Assembly: GCA_938003575.1 (NCBI GenBank) | Contig: CALKYG010000386.1 | Location: 1-9,443 of the forward strand | Length of the DNA: 9,443 nt | Reading direction: 5' to 3' | DNA from: an uncultured Alphaproteobacteria bacterium | GTDB lineage: Bacteria; Pseudomonadota; Alphaproteobacteria; Caulobacterales; Parvularculaceae | Shown: positions 1-6,019 of the stretch, one piece after another | How the letters are laid out: every line of letters begins with the position of its first letter | How positions within the stretch are numbered: the stretch's first letter is position 1 | Made by a program: the position numbers and the translations under genes | The notes under the pieces: generated by a model | Told to the model about the DNA's origin: nothing | The model's input: the letters and a program-made list of their open reading frames with translations, nothing else | The model's database searches: none

Positions 1-66
1 AATGAGACCCTGCGGCGTGCGGAAGGGGGCCGTTTTGCCATGTCGAACAGACTGCTGTTTGCCTAA
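1..66 (+). CDS. possible C-terminal end of a rightward gene cut by the window edge
   Basis: A reading frame is open from the first base to a TAA at 64-66 and encodes 21 residues ending in RFAMSNRLLFA. I do not recognise the family. The stop lies two bases before a perfect hairpin (69-89), a usual place for a transcript end, and the neighbouring amt gene converges on it, so a rightward gene ending here makes sense. The stretch is too short to prove coding. On the other strand an ATG at 41-39 starts an open frame (MAKRPPSARRR...) that also runs off the edge, so a leftward gene beginning here is the alternative. Confidence 0.25.
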   Translation, partial: NETLRRAEGGRFAMSNRLLFA

Positions 67-68
67 CT

Positions 69-89
69 GACGGCGCGCAACGCGCCGTC
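69..89. terminator. short perfect hairpin between convergent gene ends
   Basis: GACGGCGCG (69-77) and CGCGCCGTC (81-89) form a perfect 9-bp GC-rich stem with a CAA loop. It lies 3' of the possible rightward gene end at 66 and about 65 bp past the amt stop at 154, so it could end transcription from either side. Neither strand has a T-run after the stem, so it is not a textbook intrinsic terminator. It may work with Rho or only protect RNA ends. Confidence 0.35.
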
Positions 90-153
90 GCGGATCATGC
101 CATGCGCGGGAATTGAAAGGGTTAATGCGCGTTAACGATTCGACGGGTTCGGT

Positions 154-1446
154 TCAGGATTTTCCGAATTCCGGATACGCTTCGAGCCCTAATTCGATCC
201 GGTCCAGCCCGACAAGCTCGTGTTCTGCCGTCACCCTGACGCCAATCGAAAATTTTAGGGCGGTCCAAACAAGGGCGCTGACAGAGAACGAGAATATGCC
301 GACCATGACGACGCCGAAAGCCTGTCCGAGGATCGAGGCGTCGGAATTCGTCCAGACAACGACGAGCGTTCCCCAGACGCCGCAGAAAAGATGCGCCGGA
401 ACAGCGCCGACGACGTCGTCGACTTTCAACCGATCGAGCAGCGGCACGCCGACCGTGACGATGACACCGCCCATGGCTCCGATGAGAACCGCTTGCCAGA
501 TCGCCGGCGACAGGGGATCGGCGGTAATCGAAACGAGGCCGCCGATCGCGCCATTGAGAACAATGGTCAGATCGACGCGCTTGTAAATCATGGACGTCAT
601 GACGATGGCGGCGATCACTCCGCCGGACGCCGCCATATTGGTGTTGACGACGATCGTCGAAACAGAGATCGCATCCGCAATCGTACCGACAGCAAGCTGC
701 GATCCGGCGTTGAATCCGAACCACCCGAACCAGAGAATGAAGGTTCCAAGCGTCGCGAGCGGGAGATTCGATCCCGGCAGGGGCGTCACACGCCGCCCGC
801 TGTATTTTCCGCGCCGAGGCCCGAGGACGAGAGCGCCGGCGAGCGCCGCCCAGCCGCCGACTGAGTGCACGACCGTGGACCCTGCAAAATCGACAAATTT
901 CCAGTCGGCGTCGAGATAGCCTTTGCCCCATTCCCATGAGGCGGCGACCGGGTAGATGAGACCAGCGAGCGCGCCGGTGAATACAATGAACGCGGACAGC
1001 TTTATGCGCTCGGCGAGCGCGCCTGAAACGATCGACGCGGCGGTCGCGACGAATACGAGCTGGAAAAAGAAATCAGCCGACGCAGCAACGCCCTTGGCGA
1101 CGGGATCGACGTCTTCCGGCGCCCAGAGCGCAAAGCGCCCGAGAAGCCCGCCGGGCTCGACTCCGTAAATGAGATTATAGCCGACGAGCCAAGTCATCAT
1201 GCCCGCGAGCGAATAGGCGCCGAGATTCTTGAGGCAGATTGCGGCGGCGTTTTTCGACCGGACCAGACCCGCCTCCAGCATCGAAAAACCCGCGGCCATG
1301 AACATCACGACCATGCCGCAAAAAACTAGAAGCAGCGTATTGAGGACAAAAACGGATGTTTCACTCGCGGGAGCCGCCTCCTGCGCATGCGCCGCGCACG
1401 GCCAGATGATAGCGGTCAAGAAGGCGGCGTGACGAAGGAGTTTCAT
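154..1446 (-). CDS. amt: ammonium transporter, Amt/MEP/Rh family
   Basis: This 430-residue inner-membrane channel takes up ammonium. Residues 1-21 look like a cleavable signal peptide (basic start, hydrophobic core, AHA before Q22), as in many bacterial Amt proteins. About eleven hydrophobic segments follow. Family landmarks are the AGFSMLEAGLVRSKN block (about 52-66), the FFF stretch at 126-128 (the Phe-gate region), D186 in VDFAGS, and the twin pore histidines: H194 in TVVHSVGG and H352 in VPAHLFCG. The cytoplasmic tail ends GLDRIELGLEAYPEF. The usual form is close to GLD..EHGE.AY, so a normally conserved His is Leu here; this tail contacts the PII protein GlnK in characterised Amt proteins. 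No glnK lies next to it in the window. The ATG at 1446 is preceded by AGGCGG (1453-1458 on the complement) at good spacing. Nitrogen control is expected, but I saw no clear sigma-54 promoter. Confidence 0.95.
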   Translation of the reverse strand: MKLLRHAAFLTAIIWPCAAHAQEAAPASETSVFVLNTLLLVFCGMVVMFMAAGFSMLEAGLVRSKNAAAICLKNLGAYSLAGMMTWLVGYNLIYGVEPGGLLGRFALWAPEDVDPVAKGVAASADFFFQLVFVATAASIVSGALAERIKLSAFIVFTGALAGLIYPVAASWEWGKGYLDADWKFVDFAGSTVVHSVGGWAALAGALVLGPRRGKYSGRRVTPLPGSNLPLATLGTFILWFGWFGFNAGSQLAVGTIADAISVSTIVVNTNMAASGGVIAAIVMTSMIYKRVDLTIVLNGAIGGLVSITADPLSPAIWQAVLIGAMGGVIVTVGVPLLDRLKVDDVVGAVPAHLFCGVWGTLVVVWTNSDASILGQAFGVVMVGIFSFSVSALVWTALKFSIGVRVTAEHELVGLDRIELGLEAYPEFGKS

Positions 1447-1490
1447 GGTGGACCGCCTGTCTGTAGAAAAGCTTGAGAGTCAATCTTCAT
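1443..1490 (-). CDS. possible 15-codon leader ORF overlapping the amt start
   Basis: Upstream of amt on the same strand, an ATG at 1490 opens a short frame encoding MKIDSQAFLQTGGPP. Its TGA (1445-1443) overlaps the amt ATG as ATGA. This is the classic arrangement for translational coupling, so ribosomes finishing the leader could re-initiate on amt. The amt ribosome binding site (AGGCGG) lies inside this frame. The leader's own ribosome binding site is poor, with AGG about 11 bases before its ATG. A 16-codon frame with this overlap can arise by chance, so its reality is uncertain. Confidence 0.25.
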   Translation of the reverse strand: MKIDSQAFLQTGGPP

Positions 1491-1505
1491 ACGCTGCTTC
1501 GCCTT

Positions 1506-1511
1506 TAAATA
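1506..1511 (-). promoter_or_regulatory. possible -10 element of the amt promoter
   Basis: TATTTA on the minus strand stands out in GC-rich surroundings about 60 bp before the amt ATG, a sensible distance for a promoter. No good -35 hexamer is found at 16-18 bp, and no sigma-54 GG-N10-GC pattern was found nearby. This is only a candidate. Confidence 0.2.
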
Positions 1512-1568
1512 CAGAGCGTCGGTAGGCCGCATCAGAACGCAGAGGGCGTGAACGCCGAAGACCCAAGC

Positions 1569-1599
1569 GGATCACCGAAACTGAGTTTCGGGATCACCG
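1569..1599. repeat. operator-like composite repeat: palindrome flanked by a direct repeat
   Basis: GGATCACCG occurs at 1569-1577 and again, exactly, at 1591-1599, a 22-bp period or about two helical turns. Overlapping both copies is a perfect inverted repeat, CCGAAACTGAGTTTCGG (1575-1591), with 8-bp arms around a single base. No T-run follows on either strand, so it does not look like a terminator. Its place between two divergent genes suits a binding site for a dimeric regulator. That role is inference. Confidence 0.5.
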
Positions 1600-1866
1600 C
1601 CGAGGAGAAACGGGCAAGGCCGGCGAAGAGTCCGATGAAAGCGCGCCCGAGGGGCCGACGAAGGCGGAAGCCGGCCGTGATCGCACAAAGCCGGCGATCG
1701 CATCTGAAATGTCGCCGAACAGGGCTCGGCTATCTTTGTGGGACCCATTCAGCAGACATCCGGGCCGGCGCAACGGCGGCGCATCGCGGCCCTGCGTCGC
1801 CGGACCGATCGCCGCAGCGCCGGCGCGCCTATGGACGCCGGAGCGTCATCCGCCGACAATGACCTC

Positions 1867-3114
1867 ATGCAGTCTTCAAATGATTTCGACGCCGTCATTA
1901 TCGGCGGCGGGCTTGCAGGCGGGCTCTGCGCCGTCGCGCTCGCCCATGAGGATTTTTCGGTGGCGCTCGTCGATGCGCAGACGCCGCAATCCATGCGAAG
2001 CGTCTCCTTCGATGGGCGCACCACCGCTCTCGCGTATGCCGCCGCGCGCGTCTTCAGGCGGCTCGGCCTTTGGGACGCGATCGAGGACCACGCGGAGCCT
2101 ATCCGCGACATTCTCGTAAGTGACGGACGCCCCGCGGGTATCTTGCGTCCAGGGTTTGTATCCTCCTTCCGCTTGCATTTCGACAGCCGCGAACTCGAGA
2201 ATGGCGAGGCGCTGGGGCGAATCATCGAAAATCGCGTATTGAGAAGCTCGATTAGCGACGGTGTCGAGCGCGACAGCCGCATTACGGTCTTTGCGCCCGC
2301 GGAACGCAAGTCGACGGAGGTGTCAGGGTCTCGAACCATCGTCACGCTCTCAGATGGTCGCAGGATTTCGGCCCGGCTCGCCGTCGCCGCGGACGGGCGC
2401 CATTCGCCGTCACGCATAGAGGCCGGCATTAAAGCGAATGCCTGGTCCTATCCGCAGACCGGTATTGTCACGACGGTCAAGCATCAACAGCCGCATGAAG
2501 GCGTTGCGCAGGAATTGTTTCTGCCATCCGGACCGTTCGCCATCCTTCCGATGACGGATAACCGGTCCAACCTGGTCTGGACTGAGGCGAATGCGGCTGC
2601 GCCAGCCTATCTCGCGCTTAGCGACGACGATTTTGTCGCCGCAATTCGCGCCAGGTTCGGCGACTATCTCGGCGGGATTTCACTGGAGGGTCCGCGTTGG
2701 TCCTATCCGCTCGCCTTCCACTTGGCGCAGACTTATGTCGCCCCCCGGCTTGCTCTCATCGGGGATGCGGCGCACGCGATTCATCCGATTGCGGGACAAG
2801 GCTACAATCTCGGCGTCAAGGATATCGCCGCCCTCGTCGACACTCTGGTCGACGCGCGCGGGCTTGGGCTCGATATCGGCGCGCCTGCAACGCTGGAAAT
2901 CTATCAGCGATGGCGCCGATTCGATTCGGCTGTACTCGCATTAGGCGGCGACGCGCTGGTGCGTCTGTTTTCGAATGACATTGCTCCACTGCGCCTCGTT
3001 CGCGACGTCGGGATTGGCGCCGTCAACGCGGTCGCGCCGCTCAGGAAAGTGTTCATGAAACAGGCGGGGGCCGATCTCGGCCGTCTGCCGTCATTGATGG
3101 CGCCGTTCGCCTAG
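1867..3114 (+). CDS. FAD-dependent ubiquinone-biosynthesis hydroxylase, UbiH/UbiF/VisC/COQ6 family
   Basis: This 415-residue flavoprotein monooxygenase is predicted to hydroxylate the aromatic ring of a ubiquinone precursor, using O2 and NAD(P)H at the membrane face. Residues 8-18 (DAVIIGGGLAG) are the dinucleotide-binding GxGxxG fold. ADGRHSPSR (D176, G177) is the DG motif. The family signature follows at about 299-315: GDAAH, an HP pair, then GQGYNLG, which contacts FAD. The final ~60 residues match the usual UbiH-type tail. The ring position used (as in UbiH, UbiF, UbiI or alphaproteobacterial UbiL) cannot be read from sequence, so no symbol is given. The ATG at 1867 is chosen because the FAD fold begins six residues later, as in homologues. 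The frame is open back to a GTG at 1738 and has an ATG at 1831, but the added Arg-rich residues look non-coding. None of these starts has a good ribosome binding site. Confidence 0.9.
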   Translation: MQSSNDFDAVIIGGGLAGGLCAVALAHEDFSVALVDAQTPQSMRSVSFDGRTTALAYAAARVFRRLGLWDAIEDHAEPIRDILVSDGRPAGILRPGFVSSFRLHFDSRELENGEALGRIIENRVLRSSISDGVERDSRITVFAPAERKSTEVSGSRTIVTLSDGRRISARLAVAADGRHSPSRIEAGIKANAWSYPQTGIVTTVKHQQPHEGVAQELFLPSGPFAILPMTDNRSNLVWTEANAAAPAYLALSDDDFVAAIRARFGDYLGGISLEGPRWSYPLAFHLAQTYVAPRLALIGDAAHAIHPIAGQGYNLGVKDIAALVDTLVDARGLGLDIGAPATLEIYQRWRRFDSAVLALGGDALVRLFSNDIAPLRLVRDVGIGAVNAVAPLRKVFMKQAGADLGRLPSLMAPFA

Positions 3115-3647
3115 CCCTTTAGGACGAGTTCTCCGCCGCGTTGTTCGACGCTCTCAAGCCTCGACAGAAAGCTCATTCCGAGAAGATTAACGCCGAGCTG
3201 GTCGTCGGGAAGGATGAATGCTTTCACGTTCTCTACGCGGATGCCGTCGATTTCAATGACGTCGATGTCTATCACCGCGGCCTTTGTCTCCCCGTTCGCC
3301 GTACGGACCGGGTGTTTGTAATCCGCCCACGAAACATAAATGTCGGCCGCACGCGCGTCGGAATCGCGCATAGCGACGTAAGACGCACCCGTATCGACAA
3401 GGAACGAGGCGGGGCGCTCATTAACCGCTGCGGTCACGTAATATTGGTGGTTCGCCCCGGCAGGAAGACGCACTTCGCGACCATAAAAAGCGCTTCTTCT
3501 TGCCGGGGCGGGGAATGCCGACGCCGCCGCGGCAATGACCGCCGCTCCCTCAGATTCGACGCTTTCGGTCACCCTTGCGTCGAAATGCTTGACTGCGATC
3601 ACCGTCGCGCCGATGCAGGCCGCCGCCGCCAGAATTTCAGTTCGCAT
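3111..3647 (-). CDS. membrane-anchored retropepsin-like aspartic protease (TIGR02281 type)
   Basis: This 178-residue protein has an N-terminal hydrophobic segment (about 5-19) that acts as a signal anchor. An Ala-rich linker and a single clan-AA aspartic protease domain follow, probably in the periplasm. The catalytic motif is LVDTGAS (D85-T86-G87). RTANG (115-119) fits the flap region, and the second structural block NLLGMSFLSRL (154-164) is typical of this family. Only one catalytic Asp motif is present, so activity would need a homodimer, as in retroviral proteases; this follows from the fold family. The substrate is unknown. The ATG at 3647 has AAGAGG at good spacing. Its stop codon overlaps that of the convergent hydroxylase gene. 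It lies 84 bp after dapB on the same strand and could be read through from the heme/dapB cluster or have its own promoter. Confidence 0.88.
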   Translation of the reverse strand: MRTEILAAAACIGATVIAVKHFDARVTESVESEGAAVIAAAASAFPAPARRSAFYGREVRLPAGANHQYYVTAAVNERPASFLVDTGASYVAMRDSDARAADIYVSWADYKHPVRTANGETKAAVIDIDVIEIDGIRVENVKAFILPDDQLGVNLLGMSFLSRLESVEQRGGELVLKG

Positions 3648-3654
3648 GCCGGTC

Positions 3655-3670
3655 GCCTCTTTTCCGAGGC
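3655..3670 (-). promoter_or_regulatory. small hairpin covering the ribosome binding site of the aspartic protease gene
   Basis: On the minus strand GCCTC, a GGAAAA loop and GAGGC form a 5-bp stem. The 3' arm contains the GAGG ribosome binding sequence of the gene starting at 3647. If it folds in the mRNA it would partly hide the ribosome site. The stem is short, so the effect could be slight or none. Confidence 0.25.
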
Positions 3671-3731
3671 CTGATGATGCCGCACTGTGGTTAAGTTTTG
3701 ACCGGCTTTCATGGTAAACGTCTGCTGAATT

Positions 3732-4544
3732 TCAGCTTGAAAATCCGAGCACGTCCGCCATCGAGTAAAGTCCTGGCGGCTTGCCGACCGTCCAGCGTGC
3801 AGCGGCGACCGCACCCTTCGCGAAGAGTCCGCGATCGATGGAGCGATGGGACAGCGTAATTGTTTCTTGGCCGCCTGCAAACATCACGTCGTGGTCGCCG
3901 ACGATGCCGCCGCCGCGAATGACCGCAAAACCGATCGCGCCTTTCGGCCTCTCACCGACAGCGCCGTCGCGCTTGCGGACAGAATGGGAGGCGAGGTCAA
4001 CGCCGCGCCCCTCCGCCGCCGCTCGGGCGAGCATCAATGCCGTACCGGACGGCGCGTCCGCCTTGTCGCGATGGTGCGCTTCGACGATCTCGATATCGTA
4101 ATCGGGCCCGAGGCGCGCCGCCGCTTCACGCACAAGTTGAGCAAGCAGATTGACGCCTAGCGACATGTTGCCTGATTTGACAATTGCGATCTGCTGCGCG
4201 AGCGCAGAAATCTCCGCGTCGTCTGAAGCGGAAAATCCCGTCGTGCCGATAATATGCGGGACGCCATATTCAGCGGCGAGGCGCGCATTGGCGAGACTCG
4301 CCGCCGGCGCCGTAAAATCGATCATTGCATCGGCGCGGCGGAGGCCGCGTTCAGGTCCGGCCTCGACCACGACGCCGAGACTGTCGAGACCGGAGAGCGG
4401 CCCCAAATCTCGACCTATCGCTTCATTTCCCTCACGCTCGAATCCGCCGACGATCGCCACGCCCGGCGTCGCCAGCGCCTCTCTGACGACGGCTCGGCCC
4501 ATGCGGCCGGCGGCCCCGGCGACCAACAGCTTCAAACTTCCCAT
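3732..4544 (-). CDS. dapB: 4-hydroxy-tetrahydrodipicolinate reductase
   Basis: DapB reduces 4-hydroxy-tetrahydrodipicolinate with NAD(P)H in the cytoplasm, a step toward meso-diaminopimelate for peptidoglycan and toward lysine. The 270-residue length is normal for the family. The N-terminal nucleotide fold carries GAAGRMG (10-16). DFTAP (76-80) and GTTG (100-103) are the usual cofactor-site elements. The signature EAHHRDKADAPSGTA (155-169) holds the catalytic His pair H157/H158 and K161. The C-terminal GLYSMADVLGF is typical. The start is fixed by GAGGA, which overlaps the TGA of hemY and sits six bases before the ATG. Only eight bases separate the two genes, so dapB is almost surely on the hemY transcript. 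Its placement behind heme genes has no obvious metabolic logic. Confidence 0.96.
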   Translation of the reverse strand: MGSLKLLVAGAAGRMGRAVVREALATPGVAIVGGFEREGNEAIGRDLGPLSGLDSLGVVVEAGPERGLRRADAMIDFTAPAASLANARLAAEYGVPHIIGTTGFSASDDAEISALAQQIAIVKSGNMSLGVNLLAQLVREAAARLGPDYDIEIVEAHHRDKADAPSGTALMLARAAAEGRGVDLASHSVRKRDGAVGERPKGAIGFAVIRGGGIVGDHDVMFAGGQETITLSHRSIDRGLFAKGAVAAARWTVGKPPGLYSMADVLGFSS

Positions 4545-4552
4545 GACTGTCC

Positions 4553-6019
4553 TCAGTTCACACTTCGCGCGGCATCGGCGTCACGATCAAGCAACTCGTC
4601 CATCTCCGTCGCTTTCTCTTCCCGGATATCAGGTTCATTGCCAGCCGAAAGTTCGATGATCGCCGGCTCAGCTTCGATCGACGGAAGGGGCGCCAACTGA
4701 GCAAGATCGCTTTCGCCGAGGCCGGGAGGACGCGCCGACAGCGCCGGCGGAAACACTGTTCCCTGCTCCATGTAGTTGCGAATCACGCGCCGCCAGCCTT
4801 CTGCGGAGATACCAAAATAGACATCCGCAGACGCCGCTTCGCCAGCCGGAGCCTTGGCGGCGCGGATCAGCCACTGCCGACCGGACAGATCGCCTGCCAA
4901 CGCCGTTTGCGCTTCCGCCATCAATAAACAGGCGCTGGACGTTGCGGAAGTTCGCAGCAGTTGCGCCGCGAGATCGGCCGCCGCCGCCGCGTCGCCGCGT
5001 AGGAGGCTTGCGCGCGCGCGCGCCGCCAGCGCCGCTCGACATTCCGGGTTTTTCGCCGCGAGGCGGTCGAGCGCAGCTGATCGCTCCTCGCGTGCGCCTT
5101 CTGAGGCAACCCGATCGAGGGCGTCGACAAGCGAGAGCTCTGGCGACACCGCGAAAGCAGCGGCGAGGATCTTCTCCGCCTTTCGGGGGTCGCCCTTAAT
5201 CGTCAAGATTTTCGCAGCGAGAATCGCGGCGGGCGCAAGGCCCGGGGCATACTTCAACGCCGCGGCCGCATCCGCGAGCGCGCTGTCATTATCGCCGGCG
5301 GCTTCCGCGGCAAACGCTTTGGCTGTCAGAATTGCGGCCAACGCGCGCTCGAACTTCGCCGGCTCGACCGCCTTTGCCTTTATCGCGCGCTCGAGCGCAG
5401 CCCGCGCCGCCACGAAATCGTTCCGGTCCAGCGCAAGGTCGAAGACCGCCTCAAACGCCCAGCGCGCCTTGTCGCGCCGGTCGAACGCGCGCGACGCAAA
5501 TTCCTGCGCTGCGGCAAAATCGCCTGCGCGCATCGCCCGCGCATATAGCCCGCGCAAAGCTAGAAATTCGGTTTCCGGCGAGTCGAGCATTTCAGCGAGC
5601 GCCTCGCCAGTCGCAACGTCATCGCCGGTGAGCTGCGCTGCCTGGGCGGCGATCAGCTTGGCAACCGGCGCCGAACCGAGCGCCCTGGCGGCAGCTTGCG
5701 CCTCGCGCCTTGCTGCTTTTCCATCGCCGGCGGCGATCGACTCAAGCCCTCGCGCCAGCGCCGCCACGCCTCTCTCGCGCCTTTCGATTTCGCGACGGAT
5801 GCGCAGGGCTTTCGGCGCCCCGGCAAGGTCTTTGAGCGTCGACGTCGCAAGAGAGACGACGGCGGTGAATGCCAGAGCACAAAGCGCCGCAACCCCCGCT
5901 GGAATGTCCATCCGCCATCCGAACGCCTCAAAGGGAATTGATGATCTGATGCTGAAGAGCAGCGTCAGCACCGCAGCAATTAGGACGACCCAAAGAAGGA
6001 AAATCAGGAGCCGGATCAT
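4553..6019 (-). CDS. hemY: HemY-type inner-membrane TPR protein of the heme operon
   Basis: This 488-residue protein has two N-terminal membrane segments (about 1-24 and 38-60) separated by a short stretch with FEAFGWRMDIP, the HemY N-terminal domain pattern. A charged segment (about 70-85) leads into a long Ala-rich series of helical repeats (about 85-380) that read as TPR-like units. After the repeats, WLIRAAKAP and W409 lie in a conserved C-terminal part. The tail after 440 is acidic. In proteobacteria this family lies in the uroporphyrinogen operon and has been linked to heme synthesis, but its exact job is not settled. It is not the Bacillus HemY (protoporphyrinogen oxidase). Its ATG overlaps the stop of the Mic60-like gene as ATGA, which points to translational coupling. 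The Ala/Arg-rich coding produces long false frames on the other strand. Confidence 0.9.
   Translation of the reverse strand: MIRLLIFLLWVVLIAAVLTLLFSIRSSIPFEAFGWRMDIPAGVAALCALAFTAVVSLATSTLKDLAGAPKALRIRREIERRERGVAALARGLESIAAGDGKAARREAQAAARALGSAPVAKLIAAQAAQLTGDDVATGEALAEMLDSPETEFLALRGLYARAMRAGDFAAAQEFASRAFDRRDKARWAFEAVFDLALDRNDFVAARAALERAIKAKAVEPAKFERALAAILTAKAFAAEAAGDNDSALADAAAALKYAPGLAPAAILAAKILTIKGDPRKAEKILAAAFAVSPELSLVDALDRVASEGAREERSAALDRLAAKNPECRAALAARARASLLRGDAAAAADLAAQLLRTSATSSACLLMAEAQTALAGDLSGRQWLIRAAKAPAGEAASADVYFGISAEGWRRVIRNYMEQGTVFPPALSARPPGLGESDLAQLAPLPSIEAEPAIIELSAGNEPDIREEKATEMDELLDRDADAARSVN

Larger units (their letters stand above)
1447..1866. other. 420-bp intergenic region between divergent amt and the ubiquinone hydroxylase gene
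   Basis: No convincing gene is visible here. A GTG-started frame at 1548-1862 would encode 104 residues very rich in Arg, with no recognisable domain and a purine-rich stretch only two bases before the start. Other frames on both strands are also open for 40-70 codons, as expected at this GC content. The region must carry the promoters of amt (leftward) and the hydroxylase gene (rightward). It contains a composite repeat at 1569-1599 and a weak inverted repeat GATCGC/GCGATC (1679-1684 and 1694-1699). No tRNA or recognisable riboswitch was seen. The unusual length for this compact genome leaves room for a small RNA or an unrecognised short gene. Confidence 0.5.

Noticed and set aside
122..937. 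271-codon leftward frame overlapping amt
   Set aside because: It is out of frame with the clear ammonium transporter and its product is Arg-rich nonsense.
1548..1862. 104-codon GTG-started frame upstream of the hydroxylase gene
   Set aside because: The product is extremely Arg-rich with no domain, the purine-rich stretch sits only two bases before the GTG, and frames on both strands are equally open here. It is not supported as a gene, though a small gene in the gap is not excluded.
1749..2429. 226-codon leftward frame opposite the start of the hydroxylase gene
   Set aside because: It is antisense to the conserved FAD-binding fold and has no recognisable features.
3720..3740. GCTGAAATTCAGC palindrome just after dapB as a terminator
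   Set aside because: The palindrome is a perfect 13-mer with no room for a loop unless the stem shrinks to about five pairs, and no T-run follows on the minus strand.
5009..5023. Alternating TGCGCGCGCGCGCGC run, a possible Z-DNA-forming tract
   Set aside because: It lies inside hemY and simply encodes Ala-Arg-Ala-Arg in a GC-rich genome. Nothing suggests a separate role.
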